From Meloidogyne chitwoodi (lineage: Eukaryota > Nematoda > Chromadorea > Rhabditida > Meloidogynidae), in contig JACZZP010000018.1 of NCBI GenBank assembly GCA_015183035.1, forward strand, positions 248,001 through 312,000: a stretch of 64,000 nucleotides of DNA. Direction: 5' to 3'. Under the pieces are notes generated by a model. It saw only the letters and a program-made list of their open reading frames with translations, made no database searches and was not told where the DNA came from. Numbering within the stretch: the first letter of the stretch is position 1; every line of letters starts with the position of its first letter. Shown one piece after another: positions 25,001 to 33,763 of this stretch. Position numbers and translations under genes: made by a program.

Positions 25001-28000
25001 CAAGCGTCTCTGACTCAAGCGTCTCTGACTCAAGCGTCTCTGACTCAAGCGTCTCTGACTCAAGCGTCTCTGACTCAAGCGTCTCTGACTCAAGCGTCTC
25101 TGACTCAAGCGTCTCTGACTCAAGCGTCTCTGACTCAAGCGTCTCTGACTCAAGCGTCTCTGACTCAAGCGTCTCTGACTCAAGCGTCTCTGACTCAAGC
25201 GTCTCTGACTCAAGCGTCTCTGACTCAAGCGTCTCTGACTCAGATTCCTCAGCACGGCTTCTTTTCTTATGGCGTCACTGGAGCAGTAGGGTTCTTCGTT
25301 GTCCATATTGAAGCAAATGCAGCAAAGAGCGTTGTTTATGTTGTAAATGTAGTGGCGTTAAAGACTGATAAAAATACAGATTTATATAGTATACAAGCTC
25401 TAGGTTCAAGTTTATTTTCAGTTTTAAGCTCAAGTTTATTTTCAAGTTTATTATATTCATATGTTGCGGAAAAATGTGTGGATGGGAAATGGAATCGAAC
25501 CATCGTGGAATGAGCCCAAACCAGAGCACAACCGACTTGTACCACCATCCAATCCTCTGATAGTTCATTTCCATTCACTCATATACTTTCTCAAGTATAC
25601 GGACATAACAAAGTTTAAGTTCGTTTAAGTTCGTTTATTTTCAAGTTTTAAGTTCAAGTTTATTTTCAAATTTTAAGTTCAAGTTTATTTTCAAGTTTAA
25701 GTTCGTTTATTTTCAAGTTTTAAGCTCAAGATTATTTTCAAGTGTTAAGATCAAGTTTAAGTTCAAGTTCAAGTTTATTTTAAGTTTTAAGCTCAAGTTT
25801 ATTTTCAAGTTTTAAGATCAAGTTTAAGTTCAAGTTTAAGTTCAAGTTTATTTTCAAGTTTTAAGATCAAGTTTATTTTTAAGTTCTAAACACCAATTTT
25901 CCCTTCACTCAAATCATTTTAGTATAAAAGCCCCCAAAAGTCACAAACCACAAACGTGACAATTTCCAATATCTTCTCAAGTTTATATATAGGATATTAA
26001 CTCAGCCTAAATATTTTAAATTTTATTTTAACTACCTTATGATATTTAAAACTTACGCATCACAATTTTTATAGTTTTCCTTACAGCCTCCATAAGAATT
26101 ACTACTAATACAATTATATATTATTTTATCTTCCTTTTTATCGTAAAGTAGTTCAATAACTCCTTTATATTTATTGTAAGATTTTACAGAGCAATCAGCC
26201 CTTAAATAAATTAATAAAATTTTCTTTTAATTTTTTTTCCTGTTCCTCTTTTTGCCTTAATTAAAAAATGAGGATGGCGCAATAGTCAAGTTAAAAAACG
26301 AAAAACACAACGTTGAATTTTAATTCAAACATTGCAAAACACAAAAAACGTTGTGATGACTTTTAGATAAAAGCAATGCGCCATCTTCCCTCTATAAACC
26401 AGCGATGGGAAAGTTGCAGTTCCGAACTGGTAACTACCAAATTGCTGGAACTGATTTGGAACTAGTTTCTAAGACCCCTATGGTAATATAATCTTTCTTT
26501 TGAAAATTTCCACTCTAGAGTGAAAGTTAAAAATTATTCTCGGGGGATTATTTCAAAGAATTCACTGTTTTTAAAAGAGTACGTTTAAAAATAAATTTCT
26601 TACCATGAAAAAGGTAACCATGAAAAATATTTGTTCCCTTTTTTACTCTTTACTTTATTTTTTATAAAAGTTGTACTAGCCAATCCTTTCACTCCCAAAA
26701 GATGACTAACACAAGCATGTAATGCTGTACAACACCTAATAATCAAAAATATTTTTATATTAACATAATTTGTTGTTTTAATTAAATTTTAACTAATAAA
26801 AATAGTTCCTTCTGAAAATATTATTTTATTTTTTATTGAATAATAAAAGAGTAGAGGTTAACTAAAAAAAGGTTGCGTAGCAATAATTTCCCTCGTTTAT
26901 ACAAACAATTCCCCGTTTTCTATAACCTTCCCTTTTGTTCCATAGCCACTTATTTCACAACTTTTTCTTGTTGATATTTTGATCTATAGGTAAAGAGTCG
27001 ATTTATCTCCCCATTTAACTAAAATTTCGGGAGCAGTTCAATTGAGTCCTCACGGTTGATGCCCCATTATAAATACCTTAGTTGAGTCTCAGATATTTCT
27101 ATTTTTTCCTAGATACGAATTATATAAAAATACCAATGATAGCTCATTAAAAAGAGCTATTCGAGTTGAATAGAATGAGACCAGAAATACGAATTTGGTT
27201 GATTTCAAACAAAGTTAGGACTGAATAAAATTAATTTTCTAGGACTCAACTGAGGTATAACAGTGGGGACTCAACCATGAGGACGAGGTATACCCTAAAA
27301 TTCAATGTTAATATTTTATCCCTTGTAAGTTCAAATTTTTATTTTATTTATTAAAAAATAGTGATCCTTTAAAGTAAATATTTTTAATAAAATTAACTAA
27401 AAATACCAATTAATAAAAAGCTTTTAAATATAAGTAAAAAAACTTTAAACTTACGTTTCTGCACCTTGATCGTATGATTCAAAGTTTTCATTACATCTGA
27501 AAAAAACTTTATTATTTATAAAGCTTTGGTCTGCAAGTTTCGTCTTGCCTTATTTTAAATTATTAAATCTCCCAAACTACTTAATATTATTTTTGGAACA
27601 TAAAAATATGTAAATTTTAAACAATTATTAATCAAAACGTAGTGCGCAACTTGAGGACGAACTTTTGAGGATAGACATTTGAGGACGACATTTGAGGATC
27701 GACATTTGCGGACGACATTTGAGGACGAGAATTTTGAGGAACGACATTTGAGGACGACAAATGAGGACGACTTTTGAGTACGACATATAAGGACTGTATT
27801 CGATAAAAATATAAAAACGAGGCTGCTCAAAAAGTTTTATTAACTAAGTTTCAATTAGTATAACTTTGTTTAAATTTGTTCAACTTAGACTATTTTGGTC
27901 TCATTCTACTAAGCCCGAGGAGCTCTTTCGAATGGCATATAAGTTGTTAATATATAAAAGTGTTGGATATAAAATAGGTCATCCGCACTTCTCCCTTATT

Positions 28001-28901
28001 GACGAAAAATCATATATTTTCATTGGACTCATATATTATGATTGGACTCATAAAAGTTCATTGGACTCATAAACTGGACTAGCACCAAAAGATTATTAAT
28101 AAATAAAATATGTATTTTTTATTATTTAATTATTTTGGTAAAAGGGGATAGTCAAAAATTGAATTAGTTTCCAATGTACTATTATTTCCATTTGTTTTGT
28201 TTTTTAAATATTTTTATTATGTTATTTATTTTACTTTATTTATTTTTTTGTGATGTTGTTTGTTGGTGCTGTCTACGGTTACGGGCCGAAACAGGCGTTA
28301 TATGTTATTGTGAGGGACCGTACTGATGATGGCCCGCCCTCATTATTTTTACAAAATCGTTAAATAGATTTTTTCTTTAAAATTCTGGGTACGTTCCAAG
28401 GTTCATACTTCAAATTCTACTAACTTGTCTGCATTATTTTTTTATTCCTATATTGTCCTCAAATGTCGTCCTCAAATGTCTGTTCCTCAAAAGTTCCTCC
28501 TCAAGTGTCCGTCCTCAAAAGTTCATCCTCAAAGGTCGTCCTCAAATAACGTTCCTCAAAAGTCTATCCTCAAATGTCTATCCTCAAAAGTTCGTCCTCA
28601 AATGTCGCACAACCAATCAAAAAGTGAAAATAAATTTATAAAAATAAATTTACAATGGATATAAGTCATAAGTATAAGAATCATCATGAGGTGACCTGAC
28701 ATATTGATAACCTACTGTATTATGACATGAATAGGTGTTGGTATAGCCTTTTTTATTCCTGCACCATGATTCCTTAGCAGGGCATGGAAAGGCTTTAATG
28801 TTTTTATTCCATATGATGGGTTTTTTATATTGATGAGTCTCCAGAACAAAAAAGATCAAAATTTTAAGAATAGTTAAAATACAAAATAATAGAATTTGCA
28901 T
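16076..28901 (-). CDS. Three-module divergent PLA2-like secreted protein, copy 2, intact
   Basis: Fourteen exons (minus): 28901-28654, 27496-27455, 26735-26604, 26200-26057, 23882-23751, 23657-23616, 22134-22063, 21656-21607, 21136-21031, 19845-19809, 19033-18688, 17537-17406, 16610-16516, 16171-16076. They total 1674 bases with no stop before the last codon, 557 residues. A signal peptide of ~20 residues is followed by module 1 (CNENFESYDQGAET, CCTALHAC), module 2 (CDKKYKPFDAGAEK, CCDAIKEC), and module 3 (KYEFNCG, CCTKHDNCYSD, CDKVFCKCL, GFCRTVEQTG). Module 3 keeps the PLA2 His-Asp pair; the others have Leu-His and Ile-Lys there. Exons 2 and 6 are both 42 bases and in the same phase, pointing to internal module duplication. 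Exon 11 (residues ~336-450) carries a Glu/Lys-rich expansion absent from copy 1. The gene is 12.8 kb against 5.4 kb in copy 1 because of intron insertions. Two or more shorter genes cannot be excluded without transcripts. Confidence 0.7.
16333..16445. mobile_element. 113-bp MULE-type MITE with 9-bp target duplication
   Basis: Termini GGGTACAGCCCGAAAAGGCGC and the complement GGGACACGCCCGAAAAGGCGC pair over 21 bp with three mismatches. Perfect ATATTATAC repeats flank it at 16324-16332 and 16446-16454. The 9-bp duplication is typical of Mutator-like elements. It sits in intron 13 of the minus-strand PLA2-like gene copy 2. Confidence 0.8.
16633..17140. mobile_element. MITE with ATTTGGGCATTCCTTG termini
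   Basis: Both ends carry ATTTGGGCATTCCTTG followed by GAATCC and GGTCCCGAA, in inverted orientation. The inner arms also pair through GAT-ACTTGATTTT and TCATAGATAAAATCAA segments, so the whole 508 bases can fold. No clear target duplication was seen. It sits in intron 12 of copy 2; the 76-codon open frame inside is not a gene. Confidence 0.65.
17582..17685. mobile_element. ~100-bp palindromic MITE
   Basis: CTAGTTTAAGTGCA and its complement bound a hairpin whose inner arms share CATTTATTCGC. A half copy (TTAGTACACACCCCATTTATTC) lies at 16232-16253. Its right end was the target of the 17690-18350 insertion. Confidence 0.55.
17690..18350. mobile_element. hAT-like element with TTACGG subterminal repeats
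   Basis: Termini TAGGGTTTCACCGTAA and the complement TAGAGCTCACCGTAA are flanked by perfect 8-bp CTAGACAA repeats at 17682-17689 and 18351-18358. Both subterminal zones carry many TTACGG units. It holds a tRNA-like sequence but no recognisable transposase. It lies in intron 11 of copy 2. Confidence 0.7.
17877..17949 (+). pseudogene. tRNA-like sequence inside a transposon
   Basis: TATGGTTGAGTGGTTAGTGT resembles a D arm with A box, and TAGG-TTCAATT-CCTA is a well-paired T arm with B box. The acceptor arms do not match. It lies inside the 17690-18350 element, so it may be cargo. Confidence 0.45.
18425..18600. repeat. Dispersed GC-richer repeat, copy 1 of 2
   Basis: This stretch shares GGTTGTCCC, then GACAATTGATAATCTCCCCC, then TTCCC and AAGTCTTCCC-like words with 21760-21950 in the same order. 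It stands out by higher G+C. It lies in intron 11 of copy 2; the other copy is in intron 7. Confidence 0.5.
19157..19220 (+). pseudogene. tRNA-like remnant in intron 10 of copy 2
   Basis: GCTTGTAGCTAAAGTGACTC is the counterpart of the tRNA-like sequence at 6459-6520 and has the same position relative to exon 11. The B-box half is lost. Confidence 0.35.
20041..20312. mobile_element. Foldback element with GGAAAATTCCTC termini
   Basis: The left end TAGCTCTACGATTACCGG and the right end (complement TAGAGCTGGTGACCGG) both continue into GGAAAATTCCTC. More GGAAAATT units lie inside both arms. No clean target duplication. It is in intron 9 of copy 2. Confidence 0.5.
21760..21950. repeat. Dispersed GC-richer repeat, copy 2 of 2
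   Basis: It matches 18425-18600, including GACAATTGATAATCTCCCCC extended by one base, and lies in intron 7 of the minus-strand PLA2-like gene copy 2. The 62-codon open frame across it is not supported as a gene. Confidence 0.5.
22320..22894. repeat. Long foldback with ~126-bp arms
   Basis: The left arm 22320-22447 and the right arm 22769-22894 are inverted copies; shared words include GAATTTCTTGCGGGAG and ACAGGTCCTTGAAATTCG. The open frames found on both strands here simply read the two arms. Fragments of the same family (CTCATTCGAAAGAGCTCT-like words) occur near 7195, 8950, 22240, 22700 and 27140. Confidence 0.65.
23319..23586. mobile_element. MITE with ~45-bp inverted ends
   Basis: GTTTGGAACTTTTTTGTAAA and TAAGTCTCTTCAGA on the left are matched by the complement of TCTGAAGAGACTTA and TTTACAAAAAGTTCCAAAC on the right. 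It lies next to exon 6 of the minus-strand PLA2-like gene copy 2. The 83-codon open frame inside reads across the arms. Confidence 0.65.
24144..24392. mobile_element. 249-bp hAT-like MITE
   Basis: Perfect 18-bp termini CAGTGATCGGCAAGTTCC are flanked by CTGCTCT at 24137-24143 and 24393-24399. The interior is a series of GGAACTAGTTCC-type palindromes. Decayed relatives lie near 26395-26480 and 61935-62065. It is in intron 4 of copy 2. Confidence 0.75.
24682..25236. repeat. 15-bp minisatellite, 37 identical copies
   Basis: GACTCAAGCGTCTCT is repeated 37 times (555 bp) with no visible variant, ending at GACTCAGATTCC. The unit length is a multiple of three; on the minus strand (the gene strand) it stays open as a repeating LSQRR pentapeptide from a Met at 25306 to a stop at 24668. 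It sits in intron 4 of copy 2, flanked by unrelated A+T-rich sequence. Perfect uniformity suggests recent expansion. Whether it is coding is doubtful. Confidence 0.9.
25385..25885. repeat. Degenerate TTCAAGTTTTAAG repeat
   Basis: Units such as AAGCTCAAGTTTATTTTC and AAGTTCAAGTTTAAG recur across about 500 bases in intron 4 of copy 2. A tRNA-like sequence interrupts the array. A related AATTCTGATTTCAAGTTT repeat occurs in the NLP-10-like gene intron (45725-45870). Confidence 0.6.
25479..25550 (-). pseudogene. tRNA-like sequence, possibly Pro-like
   Basis: On the minus strand GGATGGT starts an acceptor stem that pairs with CCCATCC at the other end except for one base. ATGG-TTCGATT-CCAT is a good T arm. 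The anticodon-loop reading TTGGGCT would give GGG (Pro), but the D arm is irregular. This is among the best-formed tRNA-like sequences in the window. Confidence 0.45.
26273..26385. mobile_element. Small MITE with GATGGCGCA ends
   Basis: GATGGCGCAATAG at the left and the complement GATGGCGCATTGC at the right bound about 113 bases whose inner part repeats AAACGTTGTG-like words. It lies in intron 3 of copy 2. No target duplication was seen. Confidence 0.45.
27638..28614. mobile_element. Element with GAGGACGACATTT tandem termini
   Basis: Both ends are built from variable copies of a ~13-base unit (TTTGAGGACGACA), inverted with respect to each other (27650-27790 and 28450-28610). AATCAAAA occurs on both sides at 27630-27637 and 28615-28622, a likely 8-bp target duplication. 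The interior includes a fragment related to the 22320-22894 foldback and no transposase. It lies in intron 1 of copy 2. The open frames in the repeat arms are not genes. Confidence 0.65.
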
Positions 28902-30498
28902 TTTTTCTAAAATAAAAATTATTTTTCTTTTATGAGTCTACTGTAAATTCTTTAAAATAAACCGGTTGGGATCAGTTCAGTGTTGCCAGTTTAGTGTTCT
29001 TCTAAAAAGGCCGGTTCAATGTCAAATTCATTTTTAACTTTTCAATGTATTTTATGGAAAATTGCGGTTGGATTCTCAATGAGAAAATTCAGGAGGGAAT
29101 AGGAGGTCATCCTATGAAACTAAAAAAATATTGTCGAAAAAATAGGATCTTTTAAAATTATTAAACATTGAACAGGCCCATTCCGAAAATAAACTTTCTT
29201 TGGTAAATATCAAAAATCTTTCGATCGACCTTCGAGATGTCAAAAAATATTAACGACAACTATTTAATAAATTCTTAATACTCGTTTAAATTAAATAAAC
29301 TTTTAAGTGTGATTAAAAAATGTAAAAATTTAATTTATTTATTGGATAAATAAAATAATTAAATAATCAGTAATTAAAAATAAAAAAATATTTTAACAAG
29401 CAAATAAAATATATTTGTGAATCACATTAAATGTTTAATAAATTTTTGTTTAATATATTTTTAACAAATTTATTTTAAATAAAAATAATGCTTATCAGAT
29501 TTACAGTTAAAAAAAAGAATTAATTTAAAGCCATTCTAGTGTTGATATATTAAGTGTTGATATTTTGGCCTTTATTGAATTAAATGATTAAACTATAAAT
29601 TAATTTATTAAAATTTAATCATCTCTATAAAAAATTATTTTTTTTAATTATTGTAATTAATGATTCACTTAAAAAATTAAAAAAAATTTCAAAGTGAAGT
29701 GGTCGTTTTGGTGCCAAATACGCACTCAACAGAAAAAAGAGTTAAATTCTTCCTAAAAATAAAAGCTTAAAAGGGATACTATCCTCTCTTTAACTTGCTC
29801 TACAATTTGAGAACTGAATATTTTATATTATCCAAAGTTAATTATTTAGGTATATCCTTTCATCTCATGATACTGAAGGTAGAAAAAAATTTTTTTTAAT
29901 TAGGCCAATTTTTAATGACCTTTGTAATATTATTTCGCTTATTATAATTCAAGCGATTTAAAAAAAATTTTTTTTGATTAAATTTTTTTATTATTTTTTA
30001 ACCAAAGCTTAGAAAAATATTAAACTTTTTTTATCAAATTTAAATTAAAAATATATAATAAATAATAATAATATTAAAAAAACCAAGTCTTTAAAAATAA
30101 AGGAAAAAAGAGAGGTGTTTTTGCGTGTTTGTGATATAAATTAAAATCACAGAATATTATTACAAAAAATAATAAAAGTGAGTAAAAAAAGGTAGAATGC
30201 AACAAAATTAATATTTTTTTAAAAAAATTTATGGGAAAACCCGCATATATATTATAATATGCTTTTTAAATAAGCGTAAAAAGAGGCTCATTCAAGGAAA
30301 ATAAAAATTGAAGGAAAATTCTCAAAATTAAAAAAAATATTTTTACCTTTTTATTAATTTATGATCTATTGGACAAAACGGTCAGGGACAAAATGGTCAA
30401 TCCCACAAAATTCTGTTTTGACCATTTTTGTCTTATGCCCAACCCCATACTTTTTACGCTTATAAATGCTTCTTTTCATAATAAAGTCTCAAAAATAA
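28902..30498. other. Intergenic, outer flank of the duplicated locus
   Basis: The stretch 29320-29400 matches 10300-10370, marking homologous sequence upstream of both minus-strand PLA2-like genes. From about 29500 the sequence is A+T-rich with no gene. A small inverted repeat near 30375-30440 pairs AAAATGGTCAA with TTGACCATTTT. The spacer ends at the 3' end of the transporter gene. Confidence 0.5.
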
Positions 30499-33344
30499 TT
30501 AAATTATTCTATTCCCAGTCCCTTTAATACCATAAATAATTGCCCCAATAATACATTGAAAAGCAGTAAAAATAAAAACATAAGCCCAATAATTATTTGA
30601 AGAATGTAAAATTAACCCAGCAACATAAACACCAATAAATCCAGTTATTGCTGAGAAGGCATTAAAAATACCTTTTTTAATATTTAAATAAATAAAAAAT
30701 TAAAAAAATACCAAAAACAGAGCCAGTATGATCCGGTGCGAAATCATGAGGATTTACGGACACTCCAGCATGATGTAGTCCTCTAACAGCCATTGCAAGA
30801 GTAAAAAGAGTCAAAGAAACAGAAAATTCTGAGGACATAGAAACTAGAAGAAGGCAGACAGCCATACCCATGAGAGAAACACTCTTTAAAAAAATTAAAG
30901 ATAATTTTAAAAAAATATTAGAATTTTTAATTATAATTTAAAAAATATTAAAAGTTATTTTTTTATGAAAAAGTGTTTTTTAGGCTTACAAACAGTTGTT
31001 ACTAACCAAAGGATTCGAACCTTATACCAGTGAAGAAATAAAATCTGAGCGACTACCGACCTAACCAACGAGGTAACCAAACTCAAGACTTTAAATTTTC
31101 CCTTATTTTGCCAATAAAAATGAATAAATTTAATAAAAATTATTCTAACATAAGTTAATAAAATATTCCTTTTATTTTTAAAAATAAATAATCAAAACCT
31201 TAATAAAAATTAAAATTAAAAAACCTCCATAAATCTTCTTGTAAAAGTAACTGTAAAACCATGGGTTAACAATTTTGAGGCAAAATGAGGAGCAAAAAGT
31301 GATGTAAAAACAATAGCTAATGAAGGAACTACGTTATAAACAAATGCCTAAAAAAAATTTTATAAATTAAAAAATTGATATTGAGTTTATTCTTCTGAGC
31401 GTTTTGAAAAAATTAAAAAAAAATAAATTAAAAATAAACCTTTGCATGAGGAAAATTATCCGAAAAATAATAGGGCAACCAACTTCAAAAATTCAATTAA
31501 AAATTATTTAAAAAAATTAAAAATAAACCTGAACATTGTAAAATAAGCATTAGCACCACAATATTGTGCTAATGAAGCAGCCCTTAAAAAAACTTTTAAA
31601 ATTTTAAATTTAAAAAAAACCAAAATGAAGGATGCCTAAATAATTTTGACCAAGGAACTTTTGAAGCTACCTCTCTTCCTTTATTAGGCTTTTGCTTTAT
31701 AAAAAGGTCACTTTCGATCAAGGATCCATTCTAAAATTAAATTTTAAAAAGTTTAAATTATTCAAGAAAAAAATATTTTGTCAAAAATGCAAAAGTTGAC
31801 ATTTTAGAAATTTTGTATTTTTTAAATTTTTTATTTGTTTTAATATTAAATAATAAAATATTTAAATCAAATATAAGGCAAATAAGTAGACTATAGGCCC
31901 CAATTTTTTTTATTTTCAATTTAAAACTTCCAATCATTTGGGTTATTAATAAAATAAAAAAAGAAAGAAAATCGGAAAAAAGAATTCAACACCCTTACGA
32001 AATATTAATCATAAAAAAATAAAAATCTTTAAAAAAAACCTCCATTGGATTTCCTCCAGAATCAAAAATTACTCGTGTTCTTCTTCCAAAACTATCCGTC
32101 AATCTTTCAAAGAATAAATACCAAATAAAGCTTATTAAACCTTTTTAAATTAAAATATTTAATTTATATTAAATTAAAAATACCAACAAAATGAAAAAGA
32201 CTTCTCCAACCAAAAAAATCAATTAATAAAGAACCTATACCACCGGCAATTATTGAACCAAAATGAGAACCTGCTAAACAAATACCAAAAACACGACCTT
32301 TATCATTTGCTGTTAAATGACGAGAAACAATACTAGCCATTGAGGGAAGATGAAAACCTTAAAATTAAAAAAAAATAATTTTAAAGAAGGGGGGTTTGGG
32401 TGAAAATATGCACAAATTTTATCCGCATATTTTTAAAAATAATTTCAAACAAATTAAAAAAAGAAAAAAACCTTGTCCAATTCCTGTCAAAACACGTATT
32501 ATAACCAAAATAAAAATAGGAGAATTAGTCCAATATGCAAAGTCAAAAAGTTGTGGAGTAAACAAAGTTAAGGCTGACCAAACAAGTGTTGTGAAAGGCA
32601 AAACACGTTCTCCACTGAAGGAATCTTGAAAAAAAATTAAAAAGAATTTTAAAAGGTCTATTTTATATTTTTATTCAAAAAAGTCAATTAAAAATGTTTT
32701 TAAAAAAGTTTGTCTACCAAAAGGGTTCGAACCCCCAACCTTATCCAGTCAAAACCTAAAAGACTTGCACTAAACCAAAAATGATTTTTTAATCCTTTTA
32801 ACCTGCGATGCTTCCCGCTACAATCTGAGTTGCTGCATAACCCCAAAAGAAGCAAGAAAGAATAGTTCCCTTTAAAAATAAATAAATTAAATTAGGAAAT
32901 ATTAAAAGAAAACTAAAACAGAATCAGTAATAGTCCAATTATATTCTTTAGCCATAGCAATAGCACAAATAGGTAAAGACATTCTAGAAGCATAAAGTAC
33001 ACATGTTCCAAGAAAAAAATTGATTGTCCAAAGTTTAGTTTCTGACCTTTTAAAGAGAGAAATTGAATTGGTAATTTTCTAGGGTCTCCCCCTTTTTTAA
33101 CCCTCACTATTTTGTCTTATTTTGCTTCATTTGTTGATTTTAACCTTTTACTTCTAAAAGTAAAAAAGAGGAAAATAACGGGGAAAAGTTAAAAAAGAGA
33201 GGAAACCCAGAATATTACCAAAAAATCTAAAAAATTTAAAAAAATAAAATACCTAGACCAAAGTTTATGATGTGAACCAAAAGAAGAAGAAGAAGCTCCA
33301 AAACGCTTAATAATTGATTTTTCTGGTTTTATAAAAATGCTCAT
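30499..33344 (-). CDS. Vesicular nucleotide transporter-like MFS protein (SLC17A9 type)
   Basis: About 12 exons read from Met at 33344 (33344-33253, 33046 onward, ... 32357-32184, ..., last exon ending TAA at 30499). The product is a major-facilitator membrane protein of the SLC17 anion-transporter family. Diagnostic stretches are GTCVLYASRMSLPICAIAMA in the first membrane segment, SCFFWGYAATQIVAGSIAG, LTGIGQG, GRVFGICLAGSHFGSIIAG, VYNVVPSLAIVFTSLFAPHF, FTRRFMEG and HHAGVSVNPHDFAPDHTGS. The last is most like SLC17A9 (VNUT), which loads ATP into secretory vesicles using membrane potential and chloride. It ends GTGNRII. Length and membrane segments look complete. Two introns hold tRNA-like sequences. 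It is divergent from the SET-domain gene. VNUT is favoured over sialin or VGLUT. Confidence 0.85.
30998..31078 (-). pseudogene. tRNA-like sequence in transporter intron
   Basis: On the minus strand GTTAC begins and GTAAC ends the segment, GTTGGTTAGGTCGGTAGTC resembles a D arm, and AAGG-TTCGAAT-CCTT is a good T arm. The anticodon arm is irregular. It lies in an intron in gene orientation. Confidence 0.5.
32711..32780 (-). pseudogene. tRNA-like sequence in transporter intron
   Basis: TGGTTTAGTGCAAG (A box) and AGGGTTCGAACCC (a perfect B box and T stem) are 42 bases apart on the minus strand. The acceptor arms pair weakly. It lies between exons 3 and 4 of the transporter gene. Confidence 0.5.
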
Positions 33345-33763
33345 TATAATGAAGAGGTAGAAAATTTAAAATAAAATGCTAAAATGTTTTTGAAACATTT
33401 TTAAAGACTAAAAAAGAAAAGAAAAATTAAATTAATAATAAAAAAACTAATAAAATTTGCGTAAAAATAATAAAAGATTAAACAAATAAATTCAAAGATT
33501 GCAAAATAAAACTTTTTTTATCAATAAATTTCGCAAAAAAGAGGGAAAAATCTTTTAAGAAAGAATGTTGGTATTTTAAAATTTAGTTTTATTGACAATT
33601 TTAATAAAAGTTGGGATTTTGAAAAATTCGACATTTTGACATGTTTATTTTATTTAACATTTTAACGTTCCTCTAACATTTAAAAATGTTTAGGCGTCGT
33701 TTTGTCTTTAACAAAGCTTTATTTTTTTTTAATTTTTTCTAATTTTTTAGTAATTTTAGTAAA
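33345..33763. promoter_or_regulatory. Shared upstream region of transporter and SET gene
   Basis: The 419 bases separate two divergently transcribed start codons. The TTTTTTAG at 33743-33750 is a possible trans-splice acceptor 13 bases before the SET start. No specific factor site is recognised. Confidence 0.4.

Noticed and set aside
24682..25236. CRISPR array
   Set aside because: The repeat is 15 bp, directly head-to-tail without spacers, in a eukaryotic intron. It is a minisatellite.
28425..28664. Open frames with repeated SSKVHPQ-like words
   Set aside because: They translate the tandem GAGGACGACATTT-type terminus of the 27638-28614 element.
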